Shown here in pieces: positions 52,476 to 61,142 of a stretch of DNA of 64,000 nt. The notes beneath the pieces were generated by a model. That model did no database searches. It was not told the origin of the DNA and saw only the letters and a program-made list of their open reading frames with translations. Each line of letters begins with the position of its first letter. Positions within the stretch are counted from its first letter, which is position 1. The position numbers and the translations under genes were made by a program. Source of the DNA: an uncultured Ruminococcus sp. (lineage in GTDB: Bacteria; Bacillota; Clostridia; Oscillospirales; Acutalibacteraceae); assembly GCA_958403905.1 (NCBI GenBank), contig CATXZD010000007.1, positions 60,548 through 124,547 on the forward strand, written 5' to 3'.

Positions 52476-53675
52476 TCAGGCTATTTGACTTGAAGCCCTC
52501 TCAAAAGTTTGAACGGCGTTATTAAGAGAATCAGTTGACACATGAACATATCTATCCATAGTTGTTTTTATAGAGGAATGTCCTAACAGCTTTTGCAAAC
52601 ATTTAGGTTGTACTCCATACTCGATTGCACGAGTAGCAAAAGTGTGGCGTAATGTGTGCATACAAAATCGTTTTATTCCTGCCGTGTCACACAGCTTGTA
52701 TAGGTGAGTATCATAAGATGAATTTTTAGTAGGCTCACCTGTTCGCCAGTTAATAAATACCAAATCTCTCATTACTAATTTGGCGGCTCTTCCTGTTTTT
52801 CTGTCGGTATATTCCAAAGTTTGGTTAAGCAAATCAGCTTCTTTCCGTGTTGTGCGTTCCTCGTATAGTTCTTTTAAAATGTTATACGCACGGTCAGTTA
52901 ATGGAATAGTGCGGTAGCTTGTCTGTGTTTTAGGCGGCCCTGCTCTCCAATATTTTTGACTATACCGAAATTCAAGCGTTTTAATAACTGATAATGTCCG
53001 ATTTTTCCAATCAATGTTGTCCCAAGTCAAACCGATAAGCTCACCTGTGCGAAGTCCTGTTTCCAATATAAGTGCATATTGTCTATAGTTGTGTGATGAT
53101 TTTGCTGTGTCAAGGAAAATCTTTTGTTCCTCGACTGTTAAGAAGTTAATGTCATCAACCGCACGAATAGGCTTTGAATACCGTACGCCGTTCATAGGGT
53201 GTTTTTTGATTATATCGTTCATTAAAGCCGCTTTGAACATTGTACCCATAGTTATGTAGGTTTGTTTGATAGTCGAGCCTGCATATTTTTTGTCCATTTG
53301 TTTAAGGACTTTTTTGCAGTGCATTGGCTTAACATCAGTAATGTTCATATTACCGATAATAGGCTGAACATTTCTTTTATAACGCTCTTCATAATTTCGG
53401 CGAGTATTAGGGGCAAGGTCAAAGATGATATTTTCCCACCATTCATTAAACCACATATCAACTGTAATGATTTCGGATAAATCAGTAGTTGTAGATGTAA
53501 TGCCGTGGCGTTCTTCATATCTTGTATCTTCTAACCATTGGCGAGCTTCGTTTGGAGTATCAAAGTATTTTTCAATTCTTTTACCACTTGAAGAAACGAA
53601 ACGAGCAGAATATCTTCCATCTTTTCTTTGACTTATACCTTTGCCGAGTTCTTTGCCTTTTAAATTTTTAGCCAT
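52476..53675 (-). CDS. int: Tyrosine integrase, Tn916-type
   Basis: The 399-residue recombinase has an AP2-like N-terminal arm-binding segment, a core-binding domain (DMWFNEWWENIIFDLAPNTRRNYEERY) and a catalytic domain with Arg in LETGLRTGELIGLTW, HTLRHTFATR and LGHSSIKTTMDRYVH (catalytic Tyr). The start at 53675 follows SD GAAAGGAGA; the longer frame reads through the upstream gap. It would integrate and excise the element. It faces ychF at the element's left end and is next to xis, as in Tn916. Confidence 0.95.
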   Translation of the reverse strand: MAKNLKGKELGKGISQRKDGRYSARFVSSSGKRIEKYFDTPNEARQWLEDTRYEERHGITSTTTDLSEIITVDMWFNEWWENIIFDLAPNTRRNYEERYKRNVQPIIGNMNITDVKPMHCKKVLKQMDKKYAGSTIKQTYITMGTMFKAALMNDIIKKHPMNGVRYSKPIRAVDDINFLTVEEQKIFLDTAKSSHNYRQYALILETGLRTGELIGLTWDNIDWKNRTLSVIKTLEFRYSQKYWRAGPPKTQTSYRTIPLTDRAYNILKELYEERTTRKEADLLNQTLEYTDRKTGRAAKLVMRDLVFINWRTGEPTKNSSYDTHLYKLCDTAGIKRFCMHTLRHTFATRAIEYGVQPKCLQKLLGHSSIKTTMDRYVHVSTDSLNNAVQTFERASSQIA

Positions 53676-53782
53676 TGTATAATCTCCTTTCACAGAAAAT
53701 GAAAAGAGCCTAATACAATTCAATATTATAGCACAATAGATAGCAAATCTCAATGTGTATTTATAAAATAGATATAGAAAAA

Positions 53783-53995
53783 TCAAACTGTCAGGCTCTT
53801 TGATAGATATTCTTCAAATTCTTTACGCTTTACAAGTTTTCGGTTGCCATTGAACAAAACAAATGGGCAATAGGGGTCATTCAGCATTCTTGAAATGTGA
53901 TTTATGCCGATATTGGAATATTCAGCCGCTTCACGGATTGTTAAGTTTAGTTTTTGAGAAATTGGTACTTTTTCTGAATTGTTAGGAGTAGCCAT
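53783..53995 (-). CDS. xis: Excisionase
   Basis: The 70-residue protein matches Tn916 Xis in layout: LTIREAAEYSNIGINHISRML winged-helix start, FNGNRKLVKRKEFEEYL end. It bends DNA at the element ends and directs the integrase to excise. It lies two bases after the stop of the 149-aa gene and is followed by int after a gap of about 107 bp. Confidence 0.9.
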   Translation of the reverse strand: MATPNNSEKVPISQKLNLTIREAAEYSNIGINHISRMLNDPYCPFVLFNGNRKLVKRKEFEEYLSKSLTV

Positions 53996-53997
53996 AG

Positions 53998-54447
53998 TTA
54001 TTGCTCCTTTTCAATTTGTTCTACAATTTCAAGGAAGTGTTCGGCTTTTTTGTTGCGTGTTGATTTTTGCTTTTCCTTGTTTTTTAGTTTTCTTAATTCC
54101 TTAGTCAATTCTTCATCGTGAAGCGGAAAGTCTAAAGGGGCTAAAATACATCTAAGCTCATCGAATGTGTAGCCTTGCTCATAGCCTACAATCTCATTGG
54201 TTCTCATATCGTAAAGCACATATTGCTGACACGGTCTGTATCTCATAGCCTTATACCAATTAAAATACGGGCGAAGCTCAATACCGTAATATTCTAATAA
54301 TATCTGCTTAATTCGCCACTGTGAATACGGCTTATAGTTTGGTCTTACCGCACCCTCAAAGTCACCTTGCTCAAATACTTTTTGCATTTCTTCATCAATG
54401 ATAACTTCATCATCAAAATCGTTTAATTCTAAATTATTATTATTCAT
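53998..54447 (-). CDS. Element-encoded hypothetical protein
   Basis: The 149-residue protein is acidic at the N-terminus, Tyr/Arg-rich in the middle (SQWRIKQILLEYYGIELRPYFNWYKAMRYRPC) and has a Lys/Glu coiled C-terminus. The start at 54447 follows SD GGGGGT. It lies between rep and xis in the element, where Tn916-like elements often carry small accessory proteins. No domain is recognised. Confidence 0.75.
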   Translation of the reverse strand: MNNNNLELNDFDDEVIIDEEMQKVFEQGDFEGAVRPNYKPYSQWRIKQILLEYYGIELRPYFNWYKAMRYRPCQQYVLYDMRTNEIVGYEQGYTFDELRCILAPLDFPLHDEELTKELRKLKNKEKQKSTRNKKAEHFLEIVEQIEKEQ

Positions 54448-54471
54448 AATATATACCCCCATATAGTTAAA

Positions 54472-55758
54472 TTATAATTCTGTCATTAACCGTTCAAATT
54501 CTTCGTCAGAAATTACTTTGTACTCGGAATTGTCGGCTTTTATCGGTGTTAAATTAAATATACTCTTCGCTTTAGACTGATTTTTCAAAATCTCGTCAAT
54601 GTCTCCTTTGCTTATATCGGCACTCAAGAAACAATCTTTTAGCTCCTGTTTTGATAAACTCAGGGCGTTCTTTTTTAGCCAGCTGTGTATTTGCGGCTTT
54701 TTATCAAATTCTTTTCGGTAATACCTGTCATACACATCATACAGCATTTGAAAAAGCTCTTTTTCTGCCTTAATACCCCATATCATTCCTACTTTGTAAC
54801 ATACAGGAAATAACCCTGAACCTGAAATAATATGAGCTATACTTTTATTTAGATTGTTATTTGCAGGATTTTCCGTACGCAAAGCAGGATAGTCACTGTT
54901 GCCGACTAATGCAAGCAAGTCATTTGTAAAATCTGTATATCTGCCTGTTGATACATCAAAAAAACGGTATTTATCACAAATTTTGCTAGCTATAAATTGT
55001 GATAACTCAATATCGCTTTTGACTTTTTCAAGTTGTTGCGTTACTATATTCGCATAAGACCCTCTATACACAACCTCAAGCCGTGACCATTCTTCACACT
55101 CTAAGGCTTCATTTAGCCGAAAACCGTTTGTATTGATTTGTTCGGATTTTTTGTTATACACCCTAAGCAACAATTTTGAATTTTCCTTGCGAGAGCCAAT
55201 GTAAAAAGTTTCGGTTTCCATATCGTTCTGAACAGCAGAGATTTTTCTCTTTGTATTCTTACCATTATGGTCTAATACGCAGTATGTTTCGTCTTTCAGC
55301 TTGTTATAAATGGTATGCGGCGATAAATCGTTATAATTTATGTAATCTGCCGCCAAATCAATTCGGCTTAAACGATATGTATAAAGCAAGCTTTCTATCA
55401 TCTTTAAAAATTCAGCTATGTTTATTTTTTTGCCGAAATGTTCGTAATACTTTTGCTGATAAGTTGCCCACGCTTGACCTGTGAAACGAACCAAAATACC
55501 CATATGCTGAAACATATCGTGAAAAGCAATAGCAAAATAATACGGAACATTTTCAATGGTAAATGCCTGTGAATATGCCTGCGGCTTCTTTTCGTTCATT
55601 TCCGTCACTTTGCCAAGTAACACATCAATCTTTGACTTATCAATAAATTCATTCATCATAAAATATGCGGCTTTAACCCAATTTTCGCATACTTCTTCGG
55701 TAGGGAGAAACAGCACTAAACTAAATTCGTCCACAGACACTAATAACTTCTTATCCAT
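54472..55758 (-). CDS. Replication initiation factor / MobT-type relaxase
   Basis: The 428-residue protein fits the Rep_trans family (Tn916 Orf20, ICEBs1 NicK). It shows LSRIDLAADYINY (metal/strand motif), ETFYIGSRKENSKLLLRVYNKKSE and a region with candidate nicking Tyr residues. It would nick at oriT to start transfer and rolling-circle replication. The predicted oriT lies just upstream. The C-terminal half is helical with no recognised motif. Length is normal for the family. Confidence 0.88.
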   Translation of the reverse strand: MDKKLLVSVDEFSLVLFLPTEEVCENWVKAAYFMMNEFIDKSKIDVLLGKVTEMNEKKPQAYSQAFTIENVPYYFAIAFHDMFQHMGILVRFTGQAWATYQQKYYEHFGKKINIAEFLKMIESLLYTYRLSRIDLAADYINYNDLSPHTIYNKLKDETYCVLDHNGKNTKRKISAVQNDMETETFYIGSRKENSKLLLRVYNKKSEQINTNGFRLNEALECEEWSRLEVVYRGSYANIVTQQLEKVKSDIELSQFIASKICDKYRFFDVSTGRYTDFTNDLLALVGNSDYPALRTENPANNNLNKSIAHIISGSGLFPVCYKVGMIWGIKAEKELFQMLYDVYDRYYRKEFDKKPQIHSWLKKNALSLSKQELKDCFLSADISKGDIDEILKNQSKAKSIFNLTPIKADNSEYKVISDEEFERLMTEL

Positions 55759-55825
55759 TCAATAAAATCAACTCCTAATTTATATAATTCTTAATAAGAA
55801 TTATAATTTTATCTTTTTTTAGTTT

Positions 55826-55911
55826 AATCCCCTTCATTAAAGTAAGGGGATTTCGGCTTCCGCCGTTTGGGCGGCTTGCACCTTTGCGGTGCTACCGCCC
55901 GCGGCGAAGCG
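55826..55911. other. Candidate oriT (clustered hairpins upstream of relaxase)
   Basis: A perfect 9-bp inverted repeat AATCCCCTT-N9-AAGGGGATT (55826-55852) is followed by CCGCC/GGCGG (55860-55874), GCACC/GGTGC (55878-55892) and more GC-rich sequence. The GC content is much higher than in the flanking AT-rich element. In Tn916 and ICEBs1 oriT lies directly upstream of the relaxase gene, the same position as here. The nick site is not identified. Confidence 0.5.
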
Positions 55912-55912
55912 A

Positions 55913-56254
55913 TTACTTTTGCGACTTAATATTTTCATTAATTGAATGAATTGCACTTGCTTTAGCCGCAACCTGATGACCTGCATTAGTCCAATACAGC
56001 GATAATTCAAGATTATCAAAGCGAACATAAATACGGCTGTTGCCGTCCATAGGCTTTTCAATTTGCTTATCGCCGTCAATACGAACGCTAAGTTTATCAA
56101 ACATACGCTCTTCAAGAACAACAGTGTATTTATATCCTGTTACGGTGCTTGTCCTGTGACCGTCAACATAAGCATATGAAGGTGTAACATCTACCAACAA
56201 TAGTTTACTGCCTACAGAACCCAATACATCAATTTTTACATTTTTAATATCCAT
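55913..56254 (-). CDS. Element-encoded small protein upstream of oriT
   Basis: The 113-residue protein is beta-rich (DVLGSVGSKLLLVDVTPSYAYVDGHRTSTVTGYKYTVVLEE) and soluble. It sits between the coupling ATPase and the candidate oriT, where Tn916-like elements encode small transfer or replication accessory proteins (for example helicase processivity factors). The assignment to such a role is positional only. SD AAAGGAG lies before the ATG. Confidence 0.75.
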   Translation of the reverse strand: MDIKNVKIDVLGSVGSKLLLVDVTPSYAYVDGHRTSTVTGYKYTVVLEERMFDKLSVRIDGDKQIEKPMDGNSRIYVRFDNLELSLYWTNAGHQVAAKASAIHSINENIKSQK

Positions 56255-56256
56255 TA

Positions 56257-57009
56257 TTAAAACTCCTTTTTATTGTAAACTTTTGGCTCGTTAAGAGCAT
56301 TTTTTATAATCTTTTTTGTATTTGCAACATCTCTTAACTGCGGTACAACAATTTCGGCAAGCTGTTTGCCATCTGTTCTAAGATAGCCTTTACCTCTCGG
56401 CTTTGGCTGAATAAGCTCTTTATCATCATTAAAAAGCATAGAAATGCTTTCTTTACTTAGACAGCCTAAACCTATTGCGTTGCCGAAATTGTCACGCCCT
56501 GTTATATAATTTGCGTCTGCTCGTTGGAGTGCCATAATTACAAAGATTTTGACACCTCGCCCCAACATAAGAATATTTGATAGCTTTTGCTTATAGCTGT
56601 CCTGTTCCTTTTTTGTAGATAATGAACTGAGAAATCCCGACCATTCATCAACACAGAAATAAATCGGTATAAAATCTGTATTATTGTTTGCATTTGCCAT
56701 TCTTTCCTGTAATGCACCGAAAACATAATCAAGTGCTTCTCCAACAGCACTATGTTTGTAATAGCTTGCACAACCGTTAAACTCAATAAAGTCAATGCCC
56801 TTGAAGTCTGCCAAAATTAATTTGACAGGCTTCTGTGCAATTTGCCCCAAAAGGTATGTAAGCAGATAGGTTTTTCCACTTCCGCTTGGTGCTACAATCA
56901 GCAAATGCGGAACTGCCGAAAAATTAATCTTAACAGGGAGAACAAATCCATTTGTAAGCCCTGTTTGATTAACTCCGACAATAAGCGTATCATCATAATT
57001 CTTCATCAT
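56257..57009 (-). CDS. FtsK/HerA-like coupling ATPase
   Basis: The 250-residue ATPase has Walker A IVAPSGSGKTYLLTYLLG (about residues 35-52), LILADFKGIDF, Walker B IYFCVDEWSGF and an arginine-type motif GRGVKIFVIMALQRADANYITGRDN. It resembles the motor core of ICE coupling proteins (Tn916 Orf21, TcpA) but is short (usual about 450). The ATG at 57009 has SD AAAGGT; it overlaps the 248-aa membrane gene by 17 bp. It probably brings the relaxosome to a mating channel supplied by another element. Confidence 0.85.
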   Translation of the reverse strand: MMKNYDDTLIVGVNQTGLTNGFVLPVKINFSAVPHLLIVAPSGSGKTYLLTYLLGQIAQKPVKLILADFKGIDFIEFNGCASYYKHSAVGEALDYVFGALQERMANANNNTDFIPIYFCVDEWSGFLSSLSTKKEQDSYKQKLSNILMLGRGVKIFVIMALQRADANYITGRDNFGNAIGLGCLSKESISMLFNDDKELIQPKPRGKGYLRTDGKQLAEIVVPQLRDVANTKKIIKNALNEPKVYNKKEF

Positions 57010-57739
57010 ATACTGACCTTTCGACCTGAACCTTTTCTTTATCACGCTGTCTTGCTTTGATAAGATAATTTACATCATCTTCAGCACAAGCGTAGATAAG
57101 AGCAAAATTCAGCATATGTTGACTTTCGTTATAATAAGCTCTGTCAACATATACGCTTGGAACAGCACCATAAGCACGACTGTTGAAGTAGGACTTTAAA
57201 CCTGCAATACCATAGTTAATTAACTCGCTGTCAACATAGGACTGGATAAGCTCTTTAAGTGTTTTTTCGTCATAAGCAGGCTCTTCAGGCATCACAAGCT
57301 GAAAAATGTAAAATACTCTGTCTTGCCGATAAATTGGTTTGTATCCGTTCGGAATAAGTGCAGAACAGTCTTTGCCTAAAGGCAATTTCAAAAATTCGTT
57401 GTTGCGTTCTAATACAAAGTAGAAAAATGACAGCAAAGGTGGATATATTGTGTTTATGTTTTTAGTACTAATATGCTCCGATAGCTTTATACACCAAGAT
57501 TGAATTTTTGTTTTTATATCTTTTTTGCTGATAAATTTAGATAAACAGTAAATAACAGAAATCAAAACTATTCCTGCTAACACGCAACAGAAAAACAAAC
57601 CCAATCCGCTGAATACTCTACTTGCTGTAATAGGGATATTATTTTCATACGAGCTACATAAAAATTGCGTTCCGTAAATGACAAACAAAAATAAAGTTAC
57701 AATTACTAAAACCAAATGTTGATTTTTAAAATTTTTCAT
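56993..57739 (-). CDS. Membrane protein, possible N-terminal partner of the coupling ATPase
   Basis: The 248-residue protein has two N-terminal membrane helices (about 8-28 and 42-68), then a soluble Tyr-rich domain and charged C-terminus. Its end overlaps the ATPase gene by 17 bp. In typical TcpA/FtsK coupling proteins membrane helices and motor are one chain; here they seem split over two overlapping genes, so this protein may anchor the short ATPase. This is inference; no domain is recognised. Confidence 0.7.
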   Translation of the reverse strand: MKNFKNQHLVLVIVTLFLFVIYGTQFLCSSYENNIPITASRVFSGLGLFFCCVLAGIVLISVIYCLSKFISKKDIKTKIQSWCIKLSEHISTKNINTIYPPLLSFFYFVLERNNEFLKLPLGKDCSALIPNGYKPIYRQDRVFYIFQLVMPEEPAYDEKTLKELIQSYVDSELINYGIAGLKSYFNSRAYGAVPSVYVDRAYYNESQHMLNFALIYACAEDDVNYLIKARQRDKEKVQVERSVYDEEL

Positions 57740-57860
57740 AATATTACCTCTGTTTTTGTATTACTGCCACAAGTAACTTATGACAGTAATACTTATTTTG
57801 ATGATTAAGATACTTTTTCGCCAAGTATACTCTATCTGAGCATTGAAACTACAAAAAATA

Positions 57861-58277
57861 TCAGTCATCTTCGTTTTCTTCATTATCAGGTATGACCTCA
57901 CTATGTAACAGAAGACTTTGAATATAACCTACCGAATACGCAAAACTCTGTGCAAGACTTATCTGATTAAAATCAGCACTAAAAATCTTAACAGTAATCT
58001 CACTATCAGTTGGATTAACGCTAATTTCATATGACTTGTCTTTGTGATTTGTAGATTCTTCTGACGATAAATCAGACTTACAATCATTTAAATCAAACTG
58101 AGATTTAATACAGCGTAACATAACCTTAAAATCGTTAATCATATTGCTAAAGTTAATACGATTATGATGAATGAAAGCAGAAATATTAACTACACCGCTT
58201 TCTTCAATATCTGCACTAATGTAATAATCGAAGCTATCAAAATTGCCAGAGAATTGCTCAAAATAAATATTTTTCAT
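57861..58277 (-). CDS. Element-encoded hypothetical protein
   Basis: The 138-residue acidic protein has alternating beta/helical segments and ends with an Asp/Glu-rich tail. The ATG at 58277 follows SD GGAGG. It is the second gene of the element's minus-strand transfer unit. No family is recognised and no catalytic motif is seen. Confidence 0.7.
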   Translation of the reverse strand: MKNIYFEQFSGNFDSFDYYISADIEESGVVNISAFIHHNRINFSNMINDFKVMLRCIKSQFDLNDCKSDLSSEESTNHKDKSYEISVNPTDSEITVKIFSADFNQISLAQSFAYSVGYIQSLLLHSEVIPDNEENEDD

Positions 58278-58417
58278 ATTAATTTCCTCCATTATAATTT
58301 AAAAATATATCATTTTGCTTTAATTTTTAAATAAATTTGTAGGTGCTCGTATGTTTTTCACAGTTAAATTACTCCCTTCACTATACGGACAAAATTTAGG
58401 CATTTTTTGGGGTGTTC

Positions 58418-58831
58418 TCACAAAGATTTTTTTATTTTTTTCAAAGCCGATTGTACTGACTCATAAACTGTTTTTAAGCCAACGCCTTCTTTATCTGCAA
58501 TTTGTTCATATGTATAATCTTTCAAAGCATACATCATAAATCTGCGCTGTTGTATTGGAGTAAGTTTTTTTAATGCAATGAGGCATTTTTGAACTAATTT
58601 TCGTTCTTCAAGTATTTCTTCAATTACCTCACAAGGATATGTTTCGTAAAAACCAAATTCACTGCCCTCGTAAACTATTGCGTCTAATGAATAATTTTTG
58701 CTGCGTTGCAGTCTATTAAAATTCTCAAATTCGTCATTGTTTTTTTTATCAAAATCGTAAACTTCTTTTGATACTTCAACCTCAACAAATCCGTCTGGTG
58801 TGTTAACGCTCATTGTGTATTTTTTTCCCAT
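58418..58831 (-). CDS. Sigma-70 region 4-type regulator of the element
   Basis: The 137-residue protein has a helical N-terminus and a C-terminal sigma-region-4 HTH (LTPIQQRRFMMYALKDYTYEQIADKEGVGLKTVYESVQSALKKIKKSL), like the small element-borne regulators of Tn916-type ICEs. It is the first gene of the minus-strand transfer unit and has a structured leader of 150-170 nt. It may control transfer genes. SD GGGGAAAGGA lies upstream. Confidence 0.82.
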   Translation of the reverse strand: MGKKYTMSVNTPDGFVEVEVSKEVYDFDKKNNDEFENFNRLQRSKNYSLDAIVYEGSEFGFYETYPCEVIEEILEERKLVQKCLIALKKLTPIQQRRFMMYALKDYTYEQIADKEGVGLKTVYESVQSALKKIKKSL

Positions 58832-58862
58832 TGTGTTGTCCTTTCCCCTGAGTTGTCAGTTA

Positions 58863-59002
58863 GGACGAGGAAGAAAATATACTTAGAGCTTTTCGGTACC
58901 TACACCGTTAATACCCAAAAAAGAGCGTACGGAGGTAAAGGGTACCGATTTTGCACTACTACAATAAATTTTGTAGTTTGCAAATATATCGTATCCTCGC
59001 CC
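58863..59002. ncRNA. Structured leader, candidate regulatory RNA
   Basis: An outer helix GGACGAGGA (58863-58871)/TCCTCGCCC (58994-59002, one mismatch) encloses TCGGTACC/GGTACCGA (58893-58900, 58941-58948) and ACTACAA/TTGTAGT (58958-58964, 58971-58977), giving a three-way junction. CCTGA/TCAGG follows at 59001-59017. It precedes the sigma-like gene on the minus strand. I do not recognise the family; it may also act as a DNA-level site. Confidence 0.4.
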
Positions 59003-59266
59003 TGATGTACACTCAGGCTTGAATATTTAAATTTTATTTAAACATGATTTCTCATGCTTTCTACTATATGGATAATTTCGACCCAAATTTTGGGGTCTTT
59101 TGCCGAAAAAAATTTAATTTTGTGTTTTGTTATCTTATTTGCTTTTACAAACACATATTATCAGGTGTATTAGAAAAATTCTTTTACAAGTTGAAGTGTA
59201 AAATTCTATTTATCTGCTTTTGCTTCAACTGACACCCATAATATACACAAAAAAACCTTATTTTTC

Positions 59267-59288
59267 TTTTACATCACTAAATGTAAAA
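59267..59288. promoter_or_regulatory. Perfect dyad upstream of 436-aa gene
   Basis: TTTTACAT-N6-ATGTAAAA is a perfect 8+8 palindrome in the divergent region between the sigma-like gene and the 436-aa gene, a plausible operator. A hairpin GGATGACGG/CCGACATCC follows at 59310-59334. The rest of 58832-59400 has no gene with an SD. Confidence 0.55.
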
Positions 59289-59400
59289 AATATTACTTAT
59301 AATTTAAAAGGATGACGGTTTTTTGCCGACATCCAAATAATAAACTATATTGTATTTTTTAACTTTTACACAAACAACTGTAAGAATGGAGAATGTAAAA

Positions 59401-60711
59401 ATGATTGAACACTGTATTTCTTGTCCGATTGCTCACCAAGTTATTAGTAACTACTTACAATTTTATCCTTTGTATTTGAAATATAACAAAGCAGATAAAA
59501 AAGAAAAATCTGAAAAACTAAATGCTATAAGTGATGTTGTCAACAAAATCTCGGACACGCTTAAGATTAAGGGTGATATAGAAGAACGATGCGAATATTT
59601 AGGAAACTTATGCAGTGTAACAATGAAAGAAAAAAGCAGTAAATTTAATGTTGATACTTCTAATACTCCTAATTGTTGTTTACAGAGTTTAAATGAAATT
59701 ATTGCTCCTGTAAAAATTCTTTTTGAAAAAAGGTATCATTATAGAGATAAAAGCGATATATATGGGCTATACCTAAAAGGTGGAGAACAAGTAATATTGT
59801 TAATTAACTCATACCTTAAGAGAAATAATATTATCGTAAGCGAAAAAAACGAAGAATTTATCAAAAATATAAAAAAGTATAATAAAGTAGTAAAAACTTT
59901 AAAAGACGAAGATTCAGAGAAAATTAAAGGTCTATATATAAATTTCTATAAAATTATAGATAAATATTGCTCAACACCTAATGAAAATTTAGAGTTTAAA
60001 TATTGTAGTTCAGCATATGATGAATATAAAATGTTGAGAGATTGCCAAAGCGAAAAATTTCTTGATTATATTAGTTCTTTAAACTCTTCACTTGACTATA
60101 AAAGAATATATAATTTGAAAGATGAATACATTAAAATTATTGAGAATTATATAATTAAAACGCCCAAGATTTTTGGCTATAATTTTTCAAGAATAATGGA
60201 AATTCAAGGCTTAACTGAAAATGACATAGCTAAACTATTTTGGGATAAAGATACAAATAAGATAAGTAAAATTCAGAAACTTTGCGAGTGTAAAGAACCA
60301 AATTTGCAAGAAGATGAGCTTAAGTTGTTATCAAGAATTTTACTTGTATCAGAAGATGTATTGTATTGTGGTACGGGAAAAATATATGGTAATTGGAAGT
60401 TAGCATTAGAACAAGGTAAAAATAAGGAATTTCAAGATAATTACCAAACAAAAACATCAAGAGATACCACGGAAGCAATTAGAGATAAAATAAAGGAATA
60501 TATAAGCTTAGAAGATAAAAATTTTGAGGATATGATAAAGGAAAATGAATTCTTTTATGAAGAAAATATTTGCTTATATGAATATGAAGATAAAGATGAC
60601 GGAGAAATGTACTATGACTTTAATATGATGTATCAATCAGCTCTCCACCCCGAAGAAATAGATGTGTTAATCTCCGTTCTTGAAGAACTGCAAGCAAAAG
60701 AAAATAACTAA
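59401..60711 (+). CDS. Element cargo protein with CxxC start and internal HTH
   Basis: The 436-residue protein begins HCISCPIAH (CxxC), is Lys/Glu/Asn-rich and mostly helical, and near residues 255-330 has an XRE-like helix-turn-helix segment (YNFSRIMEIQGLTENDIAKLFWDKDTNKISKIQKL). Its very AT-rich codon use (many AAA, AAT, ATA) differs from the chromosomal genes, as expected for acquired DNA. The ATG at 59401 follows SD GGAG; earlier in-frame ATGs have none. It is not recognised; a phage-defence or regulatory role is possible but unsupported. Confidence 0.75.
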   Translation: MIEHCISCPIAHQVISNYLQFYPLYLKYNKADKKEKSEKLNAISDVVNKISDTLKIKGDIEERCEYLGNLCSVTMKEKSSKFNVDTSNTPNCCLQSLNEIIAPVKILFEKRYHYRDKSDIYGLYLKGGEQVILLINSYLKRNNIIVSEKNEEFIKNIKKYNKVVKTLKDEDSEKIKGLYINFYKIIDKYCSTPNENLEFKYCSSAYDEYKMLRDCQSEKFLDYISSLNSSLDYKRIYNLKDEYIKIIENYIIKTPKIFGYNFSRIMEIQGLTENDIAKLFWDKDTNKISKIQKLCECKEPNLQEDELKLLSRILLVSEDVLYCGTGKIYGNWKLALEQGKNKEFQDNYQTKTSRDTTEAIRDKIKEYISLEDKNFEDMIKENEFFYEENICLYEYEDKDDGEMYYDFNMMYQSALHPEEIDVLISVLEELQAKENN

Positions 60712-60719
60712 TAATAAAG

Positions 60720-60765
60720 AAACCGCAGAGGATAATCTCAACAAGACTACTCTCTGCGGTTTGTT
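60720..60765 (+). terminator. Terminator of 436-aa gene
   Basis: AAACCGCAGAG and CTCTGCGGTTT arms with a 21-nt loop; the tail is short (GTTATAT). Confidence 0.7.
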
Positions 60766-60786
60766 ATATATAAGTTTATAAGGTTT

Positions 60787-60816
60787 ACGCTGTGGTTTCA
60801 CAGCGTTTTATTTTTA
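60787..60816 (+). terminator. Second terminator
   Basis: ACGCTGT-GGTTTC-ACAGCGT followed by TTTATTTTTA, shortly after the previous hairpin. Confidence 0.75.
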
Positions 60817-60862
60817 TGTCCGATATTTTGGCATTATCACGCTCAGCTTAGTTTCTGTTCTG

Positions 60863-61028
60863 AATATTCAAATCGTCACGCAGGCTTTAGCTCATATTTT
60901 GCTACGGTCGCTATTGTAAAGTAAAGTATTGCCCTGACGGCGTATCGTTTTACTTGCTACTTGACTTTTCAATGCTCCCTACGCTATTTATGAGCCAGCC
61001 CATACGACGACGATTTGTACGAATATTT
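60863..61028. other. Long imperfect palindrome, candidate single-strand origin
   Basis: Arms GAATATTC-AAATCGTC (60863-60878) and GACGATTT-GTAC-GAATATTT (61009-61028) pair outside; inside, GGCT-GCTCATA pairs with TATGAGC-AGCC, then ATTGTAAAGTAAAGTA with TACTTGACTTTTCAAT (14 of 16). This is a rod of about 166 nt without an ORF. On the minus strand it contains TAGCGT and TAGCGA, like the CS-6 motif of plasmid single-strand origins. Such origins are expected in elements with Rep_trans relaxases. Confidence 0.45.
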
Positions 61029-61142
61029 CAAAATACAGAAAGGAGAGCAAAAATAGCGTGATAACTTAATATTGGACTTTTTTTAAGCCCACCAACTCAG
61101 AATTACCGAATATTAAATTTTAAATTCAAAGGAGCAAACAAA

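Noticed and set aside
59000..59017. CTGATG-containing hairpin resembling a hammerhead core
   Set aside because: The required CUGANGA and GAAA motifs are absent.
59044..59232. Plus-strand ORF of 62 codons
   Set aside because: No Shine-Dalgarno site, Phe/Cys-rich random composition, AT-rich region between divergent genes.
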